A program made the translations under genes and the position numbers. The notes beneath the pieces are model-generated. The model searched no databases. It saw only the letters and a list, made by a program, of their open reading frames with translations, and was not told the DNA's origin. Below, one piece after another: positions 42,161 to 56,600 of a stretch of DNA of 64,000 nt. Position 1 is the stretch's first letter; each line of letters opens with the position of its first letter. Source of the stretch: Elysia chlorotica (lineage: Eukaryota; Mollusca; Gastropoda; Plakobranchidae); contig RQTK01000003.1 in assembly GCA_003991915.1 (NCBI GenBank), positions 510,550-574,549 of the forward strand. The letters are read 5' to 3'.

Positions 42161-45100
42161 TTATTTGTCAAGCTGGCACATTATTTTACCTTCCCCAGCA
42201 TGGTGATTATTTCTATAGTGATCTAAGATTGGTGGGCGTCACGGCTCATTTATCTGACCCTCTCACTCCCACCCTTTCTTTCTGTCACCCTCTTCCTTTA
42301 TATGAATCCTAATAACCTGTAGAAAAAAATGGTTTTTTATTCAAGTCAAATAACAGAAAGTCTATTAATGAAATTAATCATAATTATGATGTAATGGTTT
42401 GCATTAAACAATGATGTATTCTTTTTTGTACGGGTAACTTGAAGAACTTAAATTTTGTATGAGTTTGGACAAGGGACATTGCGATACAAAACTTAGAGTT
42501 TTCAATTGAGTCCACAAGCGTTGTAATGTAGTAGTAGGCTTATGCTTGTGTTGTGCTGACTCTAGGATATATATTCATCCCCAAACCTGCTGCACCATGT
42601 CATAGCTGATATACAACCTTTAGCCCAGTTTTAGTAGATACATAGGATGCTCGAGATCAGAAACTGAAGGGCCATGACACAAATGATGTATAAGTGTGTT
42701 GTGCAAGTGAATGCTGCTTGTTTAAAAGACATATGTCTGTTAGTAGGGGACAAAGAGAGATATTATTAGTCATGCATTGTAAATATGTAAAAAGATATGC
42801 TTGAATATCACCAAAACAGGACAAAAACCTCTTTACATGGAACTGAAAATAAATGTACATAATATATTATATGCTGTGTATATTAAAGTGAATTATTGGA
42901 GATTCCTTGATTTTTACCCCTAAATTTTGCCATGCAGAGCTTATGAAATAATTATGATATTTGTTGCTACTTTTATCTCCTCAAAATTGATTTCTTTGAG
43001 TTTTTCATATATCTTGTTTACAGGAATTATTTTTTAAGAAAATTATATATGCAATCATTCAGTTTGTGAAATTTGTAAGTGGATTGAAAGAAACTATTGC
43101 TGCACTAATTTTAAACAGTCTATAGTTCATGAAAGACTGCAAATATTTTCTTACAATAATTTTGTGGAGAATAAAAAGTTCTCGTTCTATACCTTTGGTG
43201 AGAATTATTTAAACAATTTTTTTTTTTTAATCCCGGTGTCTAATGTTTTCTTTTCGTTCTTTCTTTCTTTCTTTTTTTTTTTTTAATCTCAATCTGACAC
43301 TGAGTCTGAACTCAATCTCAGAAAATCAAGCTTGAAAAGACAGAGATACATAGGCTACTCTTCAATATGGATAAAAAGTCCTGTAGAACAATATCCCAGG
43401 TGTGAATTTTTTTAAACCTAGTTAAGACACATACAGTTATTAGATAAAAATGTCAATTTTTTTGCCACTAACTGGTTGAAAATTTTGCTTAAGATTAAAT
43501 TGTTAGTCAAGAGAATACTTGTTTTTAAACCTTTGGAAAAAAATTGTATTCCATTACTTTTTTTAAAGGAAATTTTGTTATGGTTAAGGGCATCCGCTCA
43601 TAAACAAAGCAATATTTTGGTTAAAAATAAAATCGTAGTTTAACCCCTAAGACATGTGAGTTATATAAAAAAAAATGTACAAAAACTTTTTTGAAAAAAT
43701 ATTTTAAAATCTGACAGCCATCTTGGATTGTTTAACAATGTTTATTTTTTTCCCTAAAGCTTTCTTTAAATTTATGAACCAAATTACATGTAACTTGGTG
43801 TACATAAACTTGACAAACCTGTGCTAATTTGTATCGAAGGATTGGCATATTGATCAAATGGAACAGATTTTGTGTAGTTGTATATACAGGAAAAAATAGC
43901 GATTATAGAAATATTTGAAAAGTGACAATGATCCCACTGTATTCGATAAAATAGACAACTTAGAGATTGTAAGAAAATGTGTTTAAACAGATATCATTAC
44001 GGCTTTCTGCAAATTAAATTTGAGCTGAATCCGATAAAAAATATAAAAGTTATAGGCATTTGTGTATCAAAATATTATTATTAGTTTTGAGAAAAAGGCT
44101 CATGAAGATTTGCAAAGGCTGAATCAAGGGGAAAATGTATGGCCGTGATGTATAGAAAATACATGTTCTAAAAATTGTATTCTAGGAATAACCGGTAAGA
44201 AAAAAAGTTCTATTTATATGTAGATGAAGAGTACCGTGTCAGCCATTGCAATGATCTACAACTCGATATAGTGGTCTTATGGAAAGTCAAACTGCTTTCA
44301 AGCTGTTTTGATAATGTTTCTAAATTCTTTAATAACTAGAGAAGGTGAAAATTACCAATACCCTTAGATTTCCTTAAGCAATAGAAAGAAATACAGAATA
44401 ACACCTCACTTTAAAAAAAATTATTTCAGGAATGCGTCTATGATTGTTTTAGCAAAGTCTTAACACTGAATGTTAAAAAGTGCAGATATTTTTAAATGCA
44501 AATGTATGAAATTTTTATTTTATATTTGATTTGTAACAAAATTTTAACTTCAGTTCTTTTTAAATCACATTTTGCAATATTTTATAGTACATTTTTACTG
44601 ATTTACTTGAGTATTGACTCACACTACATTTGTAAAAAAATGTGTCTGATACTTATTTTCCTTTTAAAATAGGAAAAAGGAAAAAAAAAAGAAACAACAC
44701 AATGTTGCAAATATATGCAAATTGATTTTGGTCTCTAACCTATCAAGTAGCCTGCTAGGTTTTGAAGACAAGATGGTGTCTCTCTTTTTTTGTTTGTCAT
44801 TTCTTTGAGTATTAAAGATATCAACTATTACTATGTTGCAATTGACCAAATGTGTAAAAAGTTAGGTAAAATATTTAATATTAACATTTTAATTTAATTT
44901 TTCCTCAACAGTCATATGGAAAATTTCTCTTTCTTCATCCCATAAATCCATCGTTTTCAGACATCTCTAATCAGGAAAAAAATTTTTGCACCATATTTTT
45001 TCTTCTTTGACCACCATTTACTCTTAATAAAAACATCAAACAAACAAAAACAATTAAAAAAATAATATTTTCCTATCTTCCTCATCCCCCCTTTTTAATA

Positions 45101-47730
45101 TTAGCTTTTAATGCCATTCAATTGTAAAACATCACTGATACAGTAATGAACATGTAAGATTCTAACAGGTGTTGAGTGTTGTTTTGTATATTCTTTATAT
45201 TTTGCTTTGGACATGATACTGCCAGGCTTAAGAATCTTTATTTTGGGCTCATCTTGCATTATTCTCTATTTTTTATTGCTAATCTGAACATGTTGGCTAT
45301 TTTTTTTTCAATCCCATATGTGCAATATTTATTGAAAGCAATGTTTCTTGTACTAAATTTTGGTCGTTATTGTAATGTTTTGTTCTTTGTTACATTTTGT
45401 TAATCCAACTTTAAGCAGAAGGGAGCAAGTGTGGAATAAATTTCTCCAGTCAAATACCATTTAAATTTACTATCTATAATCATAATGAATGCAAATATTT
45501 CTAATTCACTTAGAAAGCGATGTATTTGTAAAAACATGTCTTTTTTAACTGAATTAATTGTTGAGCAAATTCTATATTTTTTTCTTTGCTAATACAATGG
45601 CATTTTATTTTACCTATTATATTGCCATGGGTTCATGTCTAACAAGTTTTCAGAAGTTTCTATTAGAGAAAACTTGTTTGTATGAGAATAAAATTTTGTG
45701 AAGGACAATTTCCACAGCTGGTTGCAAAATAGTTGAACATTATAATTTCTCTCACTTTTTTATTACAGTGTATAAACATAAATTAATTTTTCTTGATATG
45801 TGTTTTGAAATTGTATTCCATTTTATTTACAATTACATCAATATCAATTTTGAAACACTATTTTTCCACCAATGTTCTCATCTGAGAGGGTAAAAAAAAT
45901 CAATAAGTTGTTATCAATAAAATTATGCTATTGTAAATCATGTTTTAGAATTGTATCTTTTTTACATGCAGATGGTAGTTATTTTTTTGTTTGTTTTTTT
46001 GTTGTTGCTGTTGTTTTTTTTTGTGGGGGGGTATTTTAGGATTGATCGTTTTTTAATTACTTTCTCTTCCCTTATTCATTTTTTTAACTTTTTGCTTTAC
46101 CTTTTTTTACCTTAAATGCGAAAAGAAGCTTTGTAAGAAATTTAGTTTTTTGGGTTTTTGAGTTCGTGGTTGCTTCAGGTTTATTAAACTTTACATTGCA
46201 GTAGTATATGAATGTGACCCTCCAGAATTTCATTGTACTAAAGTAGAAAATGTGATATTTTGAAATGTATATAGCAAAAGGCAGCAAGAAAAATGAAATG
46301 TGGTGTTTTTTATTTGATTTTTTTTATTATTATTAAATAATTAGCTTGTGTGTGTTGTTCTTCAAAGGCATAATTTTAGTTTGGAAAGTTGTTAATCTAT
46401 GTGTATGGTGTGATAATTATATTTTTCTGATATTGAAATCATATAATTCTCACTGTGTGTTGCAGAATTTTTGTTTCACATGCATTGGTTTTTCTACTGT
46501 TAAAACAAAAAACAAAACATACACTATTTTAAGTGTTAAAAGAAAACACAGACTTCAATTGTCATAAATGTCAAAAGAATAGAAAAAGAAAGGTGAAACA
46601 TAAAGTAATCTGAATTGTGAAATTTTACAATGCAACTACATGTAATTAATACAGGGTTGAGAGGGAAAAGCCAAATGAAAGTTTATATAATGATGCATGT
46701 ATACAGCATCACTAGAGGGATTATTTAGATGGGTTACACAGAACCCAGTGAAGTGATAGGGTTGATCACAGATTTGAACATCAAGTCATTTAACTAGTGC
46801 AAGATATACATTTATGTCAAAGTGAGCTAGCCACATGTGCAGGATTAACTTACAGTATTGAATTAAGTTTTTTCTTTTTTGTTTCATAATAATAAAAGTA
46901 ATAATGTACAGTTTTGTATGTAGCTCATAACCACCACTGTAACTAGTGTAAAGTTGGGCTTCATGTGTAATCAATACAGGTCCAAAAAATGAATGTACAA
47001 ATTGACTATGTTGAAGATTTAAAACCTGCAGAATCATAATGTGAACAGATGTTTAAAAACCAATAAGGAAAAGAAAAATTGTATGTGCGCAACTGCCTTC
47101 TTGTAGAACTATTTTATTTACATGCAAGTCCTACATACTATTCCAAACATGACACTTATTGTCGGATTTGTTTGAAAGAGAGAGAGAGAAAAAAAAAACA
47201 TGTCAGGCAAGGCAAAATTTAGGACCTTCATTTTGACTTTAAAACTAGGTCTGTACCGGTACTGGTAGGAATACCAACATACTCTAATTAGTGAACAATA
47301 TTTTGTTTAACAAAGTACAATTTGAAAATAGTAAACAGCACTCGAGTTTTGGCTTTACCCCTTCACTGACCAGTGATCCACTAAAAAATTCAACTAACAA
47401 AAAAAAAGTTAACAATAATTTAAACAAATTTCAGGCAAAACTAAACAATTTTTAAAATTTAAATACAGGCTTTTTTTTTAAGGAACTAGTACCAACATAT
47501 ACTGTATTATGTTTTATGAACCCCACAGAATTAGACAGCTGATAATACACATTCAATATTTTCCTTAGTTGGATATAGTTAAATTTTCCAGAATGATTCC
47601 CTTTTAAATATTGCTCCTTGATTATTTGCTCCATTTGAAAATTTGCTCGTTCATTTCTTTTATTCTAATACATTCTCAACTCAATTTGACATAGTTAATA
47701 AATATTTCCACAAAGAAAAGACAATTTTGG
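42161..47730. other. gene-free AT-rich stretch between PCIF1 and the BPI-like gene
   Basis: 5.5 kb of strongly AT-rich DNA with many A or T runs. I see no exon of either neighbour, no RT or transposase motif and no tandem array. Confidence 0.6.
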
Positions 47731-47734
47731 GTTA

Positions 47735-48880
47735 GGCGGAGTCGTGTTGAAGTGGTTTCAGTCATACCTTACAAACAGATCACAAGCGGTAGCCATAAAT
47801 GGAAACTTGTCTGGTTTTAAAACTCTCAGTTTGTGTTCCACACGGCTCGGTCCTTGGTCCTATCCTCTATACGCTCTATTTAAGACCTCTTTCCAACGCC
47901 ATTAGACCCCTTGAAATTAATAAAACACATGTTTGCTGACGATACTAAGCTTTATAAATCTTCCACTCCATCAAAATTCATTCTGTTATTGACAATTTGG
48001 AGGCGTGCTGCGAGATCATACGAGGTTGGATGTTGAGCAATAAATTGAAGCTGAACGGTAACAAAACTGAAGTACTTTTATGTGGAGCAAGCCACAATAT
48101 AAATAACATGCCAAATCTAAACCTTTCAATAAATAAAAACCTGGTTGAAGTTTGTCTTACGGCAAAAAATCTACACATGATTCTCGACAGTTCTCTTACT
48201 ATGGATGATCGCATCAACAACATAACTGAAATATTATATTACGAACTTAAAAAGATCAAATGAATGAAGAAATGCCTCGACTCTGAGTCACTTAAAACGG
48301 TGGTGTATGCATTTGTGCTATCACGCCTAAACTATTGCAATTCTTTGTTAGCTGGTCTCCCTAGTTGTTGAATGCATAAATTACAGAGAGTTCAAAACAT
48401 AGTGACCTGACTTGTTTTAGAATTAGATTTCTTTGACAAAGTTGAAAACCAGTTTTACTCATTTGGTCAGAATCCTTCATTGGCTCCCTGTTTCGGCTAC
48501 AATTGAATACAAAATTGCTTTTCTTTGTTTTAAAGCGCAAAATAACAACCCACAAACCTATCTCCCCATACAATCCTGGACACCAGTTACGATCTGAAAA
48601 CAAAAATCTTTTGCAGATTCCAAGGACCAATCTTGTATCATATGGAGATCGATCCATTTCCGAAGCTGGCCCCACTGTTTGAAACTCTCTACCTCTTTCT
48701 ATTAGATCAATCTCTAGTGAGTCCCTTTTAAGAAAACATTTAAAAACATTTCTTTTTCAAAAATATCTCTCTAATTAGAATCTGTTACCCATGTTTATAT
48801 ACTTTTATCTTCAATAATGTAAAGTGGTTTGATACTCCGGTGGAAAGCACTATGTAAGTGAAATTATTATTTTATTAGTA
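47735..48880 (+). mobile_element. degenerate LINE (CR1/L2-like), RT C-terminal half and 3' end
   Basis: Translated fragments in order: WFQSYLTNRSQAVAINGNLS (47,750-47,810); LNN..FADDTKLYKSS-type catalytic region around 47,930 (frameshifted); the open stretch 47997-48263 (EACCEIIRGWMLSNKLKLNG, then NKTEVLLCG); VVYAFVLSRLNYCNSLLAGL (about 48,300); LHWLPVSATIEYKIAFLCFK (48,480); GPTVWNSLPLSI (about 48,665); and LRKHLKTFLFQK (48,730). The 3' end TAAAGTGGTTTGATACTCCGGTGGAAAGCACTATGTAAG plus ATTATTATTTT has the L2-type layout also present at 15,928-16,007. Frameshifts, stops and absence of the first half make it inactive. Confidence 0.82.
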
Positions 48881-49640
48881 TTGTGTATTTATGGTGGACT
48901 TTTGGATAGCTTCACAAAAATTGGATACATGAGCTATTAAATGATGTACAAAGTGCACGAGTCTTTACATTCCAATCTAGACCTACAGCCAAACCACCCC
49001 AGCTTTTATACTCTGAGTCTGACTCTCATAAAATATCATACTTTTTCTGGATTTGGTACATGATGTATGTACATGTATTTAAAAAGCTAAATCAATTCGT
49101 ACAAACTACAGCTAAGCCATCAAAAGTATGTAAATATTACATGTATACCAATAATTTTTTTTTTTATAAGTCTGTGGCTATAAATAATGTATGTTTTGTT
49201 TTTAAAGGCAGGCAATCATAGTGCTATAATTGTTTCTTGTCTAGTTATAGTATAACTTGTTTGCATACTGAAAATTAAAGTCACCTTTGAAATTTCTTTT
49301 CTTTTCTAAATTGGCAAAATAATGTCATAGTCATAATTGACAGAAATCTGTACAGGTACTCAAGATTTTGTGCCTATTGTTAGCTTTGAACTCAGCGAGG
49401 AGAGTAGCAGCGTTTATTCATATGCTCTTCATTCTATTCTATGCTGCTAAGTCAAAGTCCAAGTTCAACAAGACGTATGGGCTTGTTACACGCTCACACA
49501 AGGTCGTTAGCGTGTTGTACAACAGTATTGTGCAGTACAGTCAGAGTCCGACCAGCTTGCTATAACACGCTCTATACAGTCGTGAGCTAAGCTTACTACA
49601 TAAAGTTATGATCACACGGAGGCCTCGGTCTAGCCCTATG
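48881..49640. other. intergenic stretch, nothing recognised
   Basis: AT-rich; the frame at 49368-49565 shows no family resemblance. Confidence 0.5.
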
Positions 49641-49649
49641 TGGTCTACA

Positions 49650-51350
49650 TATAGTCCAAAAAGGCTACCAGAAAGAAAAAAACAACAATTGGACTGTTTA
49701 AATACAGCTCATTAAGAAGTCCAGTTGATGAATGTGGCTGTTTTAGGAAGCTGATTCCAAATTTGACAATTGTAAGTTCTTTAAAATGAAGTTGTTTTTT
49801 TTTATCCAGCATGCAACGTATGGGCAAAGTAGTTACTTGGAAGGTGTTATTGAGATTTGGTCTTAGAGGGAGGAGGGAGGTTCTTATTAAACTTAATCTT
49901 AAGTTGTCCAATTGCGCGTATAAGAAAAGGTGATGCTCCACCGGTTCATACATGTGGTCACACAGCAGGCACATTGGGGGGAAGTTGAAGCTGTATTCTG
50001 TTTTGAAGGAGGTTCAGTTGTATGTGTTCAGTTCTAAGTCAGAAGATTGTGGATTGATCTTTTCTGGAGAGGAAGTTGATGTTATCACTTGGTTTTGGTG
50101 CGTTCATGTGTTTAAAAACTGCTCTTCCTGTCTTGCCCATGGCCCAATCATGATTTATGTTTGCTTTTATGGCTTGCTTTGCAGTGTTCAGTGTAACAGG
50201 TGTGTCTGGTTGATCCAGTCGATATTCCTCTTTTGTAAGTCTGCTCTGTCATTTTCAGGTGTGTTAGAGTGTTCTGGGACCCATTGCATTGTCAGGTTGA
50301 TGCCAACGGATGCCATAAGGTGGTGTGAGCTTTGCATGATTGTTCTTAAATTTTGGTTGTCCATATTCTCTAAGGCTTTTACATGTAATACTGACAGTGA
50401 ATAAGTGAAAACTACAACATTTATTATTTTAGAGGGGTAGATTTATAAAAATAGTGCTTAGGTGGTACAGAGCTATTTCAACAGCCAACAGCTCGTAGTT
50501 GATGTATTTTCCTCCATGTGCATCAGAGAGCTTGTTGGAGCTGCCATCTGGGTACGAGATCAAGACTCCATATCCAGCCTTGGTGGTTCCTTTGAAAGCT
50601 GAAGCATTTGTATAGATGTGTATTCAGTCATCTGGGTAGCTGTTTATTTTTTTTTAATGATTTTGGGAGGAATTCATGAATTTACTCTTTGAATTTCTAA
50701 TCTCTTTTGAGGCAAGTGGTGTTTTTCCCTGGTATCTGCTGGAGAATAGCCTTTGATTTCCAGTTGTCTACAAGTTTTCTATTTGGGTGTTGAGGGCTCA
50801 CTCTTTTACTTTTTTTCTACCAACACTAAGGCTGCTTGTTCCCTGCGCATTCCAAGGGGTTCCCCATTGGCGCTGATATCACATGAGGCAGTTCATGCAG
50901 CTTGAGTGCATATGGATATTAGGCTGTTTCCATTTTGCAGGGCTGAACAGACATAGCCAAGATAAAGGGCTCTCAGAGTTTGCTTATCTGATCCCCATGA
51001 GTTGCCTGCAAGTTTCTTAAGTAGCTGTAATCTTTTCTTTACTTTAGTTTTTATGTTCTGAACATGCCTTCTCAGGGGATGCTGTGGGTCTAGTTCAATT
51101 TCAAGGTAAGTTGGGTGATCAACTTTAGAAAGGGTTTCATTTCCAATGGTTAGTTTTAAATTTGCTTTAGCTGTTTCATGGCTCTTTGTATGAAGTTTTT
51201 GAATAAGTTTTGGAACCTCTTGAATGCTCTAGTTGAAAAAATCACTACTCACAGGCTTGTCTGATGACCAATGCTCTGATTTCCTTTTCAAAATTCATAC
51301 GACATGCCAACAACAGGGTTTTACAGATATCTGGACAAGTATAAGGGCTT
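49650..51350 (-). mobile_element. antisense LINE of the RNase H-bearing (I-like) group, inactivated
   Basis: Read leftwards: post-RT segment LHTKSHETAKANLKLTIGNE, then TYLEIELDPQHPLRRHVQNI and LQLLKKLAGNSWGSDKQTLR (51,200-50,980). An RNase H domain follows, IYTNASAFKGTTKAGYGVLI and NYELLAVEIALYHL (50,620-50,480), then MQWVPEHSNTPENDRADLQK (50,290-50,230). Next is the tail IN..QSS...LRTEHIQLN, and finally PPMCLLCDHMYEPVEHHLF, a CxxC...H-type end (49,975-49,920). RNase H needs Asp-Glu-Asp-Asp; the first Asp is Asn here (YTNASA). Several stops split the frame. The RT catalytic core lies beyond the preserved part. Confidence 0.85.
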
Positions 51351-53608
51351 TTATCAACATAAGGTACATGAACATAACATGAGACAAATTTTGTAAAGTA
51401 AATCCTTTTTTTTATTAAAACAAAAAAAAAAGGAAACGGTAAGTTTTAACTTAAATCTTCTCTTAAGTTTTAGTAAATATATGCAGTGGAAGCCTTATTT
51501 TTAATTATGTATACATATCTCTCTTATGATAATTGTTTAAAACATTTACAAAGAAGATGAATGTAAGAATATTTTACACAAATAAAATCAACAATAGAGT
51601 AAAATTTGGAATGGCACAGTGTTTAAGAAAGGCAAGATAAAAACAAATCTAACATAAACATTTTTTATCTGAAACATCTTTTTCTACAATTTATTCAAAC
51701 ATTACAACTGTCTGGATGAAACTAATTATTTGCGTTTCAAGTGTTGCATTTCTTCTTAATTTAGATATTTTGAATCCAAAGATTGAAGAGAAGAGCATTA
51801 CAGGATAATGAAACACTTTGGAACACCAGTCAATACCATTTGGAGTCATATGCTTTGTGCAATAATGATTGTAAAAATCAGGGAAGAACATTAAAGAAAT
51901 TTTTATTTAATACTGATGCAAAAAACAATTTTAGCAATAGTATACACATGTATTAAAAAAAAAACGCATCTTATGTAAAGACTAGATTACATTAACCGCT
52001 TCATGACGTGGCACTAGACAGCCTCGCGATGATCAGCACAGCACTTGTTGACGAGTTAGGGTCAAACTTAACTTTTTTTCCCTCAGAAATGAAAGTTGTC
52101 AAACAAAGGAATCTTGTAATATGTTACTATAATTATCATTCTTCCACGCCACCGAGAATGACAATATAGGTTTTATGTAAACGCATTCTGAGGGGAAAAA
52201 AAGAGGAGTAGCGCCAGCATCTTAGGTTAATCTAGGAATTTCATAACTATATTATATTGTTTGGATTGTAATCAGCAACATTAAGAAGGTACATGCAATT
52301 CTTCTCATTCTAGTTTTCTACTCTACGGTAGGATAACTTTAAAAGGTTGCTTTTTTTTAATGAAAGGAAACCACTAGTAATAAATTATCACTTTTAGTCC
52401 ACTTAGCAGCTCCCCTATAAAAACAAGTCCCTAGGGGGACTATTAAGTTTACATGTTTATTGTTATGTGTAGGCCTATAATTATAAACATGTAGACCTAC
52501 ACCAATAAGTTAAGTAGAATTTTTTTTTTTTTTTAAGAGTTTAAATCTGACCACTTAATGAAATATGAAGGATCAAAAATATTTTCTACCTCAACGAACA
52601 TCAGGTTTAACATATTGATAATATTCAATACAAGTTGTATATTAAAAAAAAAAATCATATATAAGATATTAAAAAATGTATGATTATAATTTCTCTAGAA
52701 GTGTAATAAGTATGATCCATTATTTTACCATAAATATTGATATCACTCCCTCTCACTAAATGTGACTGCATGTTTTCTTACTAGTTCCACAAAAATAAGA
52801 ATGTAAATGGTTCCATTACAGCATTGAAAAGGCTGGTTGCAGTTGTATTATATATCATAACAATAGTATATTACTATATAAAATGATTTAAAAAAAAAAA
52901 AAACAATATTAGTGGAATATATGCTGACAACAATAATCAAAAATGTTATCAAGATTGCAATTATGATACAACAACAATGACACATTGACAGTATTAGTAA
53001 CACAAATCATGTTTGGTGTCATCGCTAATCATGACAGATGCTCTTGCATCTTGTTGTTAATATTGAGTCATCTCAGAGATCTACATTCACATGACTTAAT
53101 AGGGCTCAGCTGAGGAAAATAAAAGAATGAAAAAATTGATTTTTACTAAAACACCTTAGACAAAGAACAGATTAGATAAAATACACACTTAACTTACTAA
53201 TTATATAATTATCTCGCATCCTTGTTATGGGTTATTATTTTTTCAATTTTGAAAACCCTTGGATAGTTTAATGAGTATATAAATTTCCATTGTTATAATT
53301 CTACTTATTATATATAACAAAAAATCTTTACCATAACTAACTATTTTTCTCCGAAAAAGAAAATCATCATCTTTTCACATGATTAGTTTTGCTTAATGTT
53401 TACATTTGATGAAATTGTTTAATTCTCATCCTTGAAAAAAAACACTGTGTATACCTTTTTACTTTATCCAACCTTTTTATGCACAATTTTTATGCTTTTA
53501 CGACTCAGGGAGTCAACGCTGCTAATAGTATAATGTATTAACTGTCTTTGGACATCATGGGCACAATATAGCCGTTACCGTACTGACGTGCTGTAAAAAC
53601 AAATTCAC
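51351..53608. other. 3' flank / possible 3' UTR of the BPI-like gene
   Basis: AT-rich sequence following the BPI-like stop codon in its direction of transcription. Reverse-strand AATAAA hexamers occur (for example at 52456-52461 and 51902-51907), so the 3' UTR end cannot be fixed. No other gene is seen. Confidence 0.5.
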
Positions 53609-56600
53609 TCACTCACCCTTGAAATAAAGAGCATTGTTTTTTTCAACCTTGTACTGCAAGTCTGTGCCTATAAGGAGATAACCCTGGAAAGAAAGTTAAT
53701 AGGTTAAATAGTTACAGCTCTTTTTTTAAAATTTTATTAAACCTTTCCAAAACGAAAATTGGCATATTTAGAACAATGGCGAAAGAACAATTTTGCATAT
53801 TTTTCTCAGTTTTGATTTTAAAAAATGTGTATAGAAGCATATATCACTTATGAGATATTTGCTTGGGGTGGTAGATAGAAAGCTATAAAATAATGAGGAA
53901 AGTGAGAGTGTCATAAGTTGCATCATTTTTATGCAGGAAACAATAACATGCATACTGAGGTTTTGATTTAGCTTTTCACCAGCAGAGACTAGAACCTCAG
54001 AGGCTTGTCAACCATAGTCCTATCAACTGAGCTACTGTTTTCTTTAGGTTTATCATGTAAATCATTTACGCTCTTGTCAATGACATGTAAAAGGCATGCA
54101 GAAGTAGATTAGGTACTTAGTTGGCATGGTTATTCAGGTCTCTTCATAAACAAGATCTACATCTATATATAGATCTACATCTCCGTTTCTATTTACTTCT
54201 AACTCAACTGCTCTTGGCACTGGCTCACTACATCTAGATCTAGATCTACTATACTACCACTATAAATATATCATCACTAACAATATCAAAATGGTCATCC
54301 ATCTCACCATCTAAGACATCTCAAACTTGCTCTCGAGTAAGTAATATCCTTCCTGATAGACCTGCTCCTTGGTTATAATTATATTGTTAGAGATTGTGGC
54401 TTTCAAGACAAAATCGAGTGTCAACATATAAACAAAGTATGAGCTGAAAACAGCTGTTATCTGCATTCAAAACAACAGTGGAAGGAAGTGGACCTCTTCT
54501 CTATTCCTATAAGAATAGTTTTGATTTATTTGACGGTATACAGAAGCTTTAGTCAACCATAAAACACTACAGCAGCGACTTAACGGCCGTAAACACTACT
54601 AGGGTTAAGTAATGTAAAAGCAAACCTCTTGCAGAAGAAGAAATGTATTGTTGAACTGAACTCCACCAATCATAGGCAGCTCCACACCTTTTGCTGCAAT
54701 AACTGATTTTGAAAAAAAGTGTTATGTTTTATATTAGATGAGGATATGTTCGATTTTACATTAAAAATATCCCTTTTTAAAGATACATCAAGAAAAAATA
54801 CTTATTTTTTAAGCTATTAAACAGTTTTTGGAACAGGCAGGCATCTTATATTCCCATCCAGAAAAAGGTGTGCAGAAAATCAAGATATTATCTTTCTCTT
54901 AATTTCCAGTGAAAATGTCTCCTCATATTCAAAAGTGATACCTCCTCCAATGGCTCTGAAGGGCAACTGATTAGGATATTTGCCTTTGTATTCAAATCAG
55001 TACCACATTGATCCCTATTGATAGTGCTGTCTGATTTTTTCACAATTTTGAACATCTCAATTCCACAATTGAAAATCATTTTATGCCATGTCTAGGGATG
55101 TGCTATTTAACTTATGGTTTATAAATTGGCTTAAAAGTATTTGTCTTTTTCAAGAAATTAAATAATTTTGTGTAAAAAATTCACCTTTGAAGCTTTTCCG
55201 GTTTTCCTTCATGAAAACAAGGCGGTTGTCTATTAGTATTAGTATTGCTTAAACAATTTTTTTTTTTCAACCATTTCTCAACAGCATATTCAGCTAGTCA
55301 ATTTGAGAGCATGACTTGTTGAGTTTCCAGGAAATCAATTTGCATAATGTGGGCTTATTTTTTCTTTTTTGTTAATTTTTGTCTTTTTTACTTAAATTTA
55401 TAAAGTTATTTCCTACACAAATTTAAAAAGGTTAAAAAAATAATCATTTTGATGTGATTTTGCCATATAAATAAACCAAACTGTTCACTGACTTCACTAA
55501 AGTATTTCTACTTGCCATTGAGATTGGGGATAACTGCAACGGTCAAAATTCCATCAATCACCAGGTTTAGCAAAGACGGCTAGAATAAGAGTGAATGAAT
55601 CCATTAAAGCCAGTTTTGCTTTTTATGAACATTTCTTACTATCTAAAATCGAATACTTTATTTTCAAAAGGTTATAGATTACAATGGACCAAAGACTTGT
55701 TGACAGGACGAGAAAAAAAAACATTTTGATAAAGCACATTAAAACCTAATTTAAAATGTAATACTAAGAGTAATCACAATAAAGTTTACATGATAAGATC
55801 AATGGAATCTACAAGACCTGGCTTTTAAGTCCCACTGAAAAAGTATGCTTTTATTTCAATATTTTCCTTGTAGGTTGTTTGAGGACGTGTCTAAGGTTGT
55901 CATCATAATGATAGTATATACACAATTAAAAAAAACAATGACTTACATGTAGTTTGCCAACATCAGATTTCACTACAGACAGTTTAAAGCTGGAAGGAGA
56001 GAAATTGTATTAATATACATTCAAAGCAAGATTATTCTACATACAATCATGACCAATTTATATTCAACAATCCTAGGCAATTAGTCAACTGATTTTTATA
56101 AGCTAAATACCTCTATTGAGGTGTTTGAATTGGTGATACCATGTTAATGAATTTCATGTTTATTGCATTTATTGCTGTTTTTTTATTTGAACGCTTTTAA
56201 TTACTTCAAAATCAAATTGTACCAAACTGCTTTGTGGCATATGAAATTTTCCTACTTTACTTTGTGCATGATGATCATAAGTTATATAAGGTGTATATAA
56301 ACACATTATTGTCAAATGAATACTTTTAGATATATGGATCTGCTATGATAAAAATAATTCTTATACCTGTACCAATTATTGGCAATATGAAAAATAAATA
56401 ATTTATAGTTACATCATCCAGATAACTTTAACTTAAGTTAATGAGACAAATCATAGGCAGCATATATTATTCAAAACTGCAGAAAAACATGGAGTATTTT
56501 TTTTTTTACCTTGCATATCACCACTTACCTAGATCTAATTAATTATTACCCCCAAACAACAACAACTAAAAAGACCCCAAAACAAAAATCCCCCCCAAAA

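Noticed and set aside
49952..50404. 150-codon plus-strand frame, Cys- and Val-rich
   Set aside because: It is the antisense shadow of the RNase H region of the minus-strand LINE.
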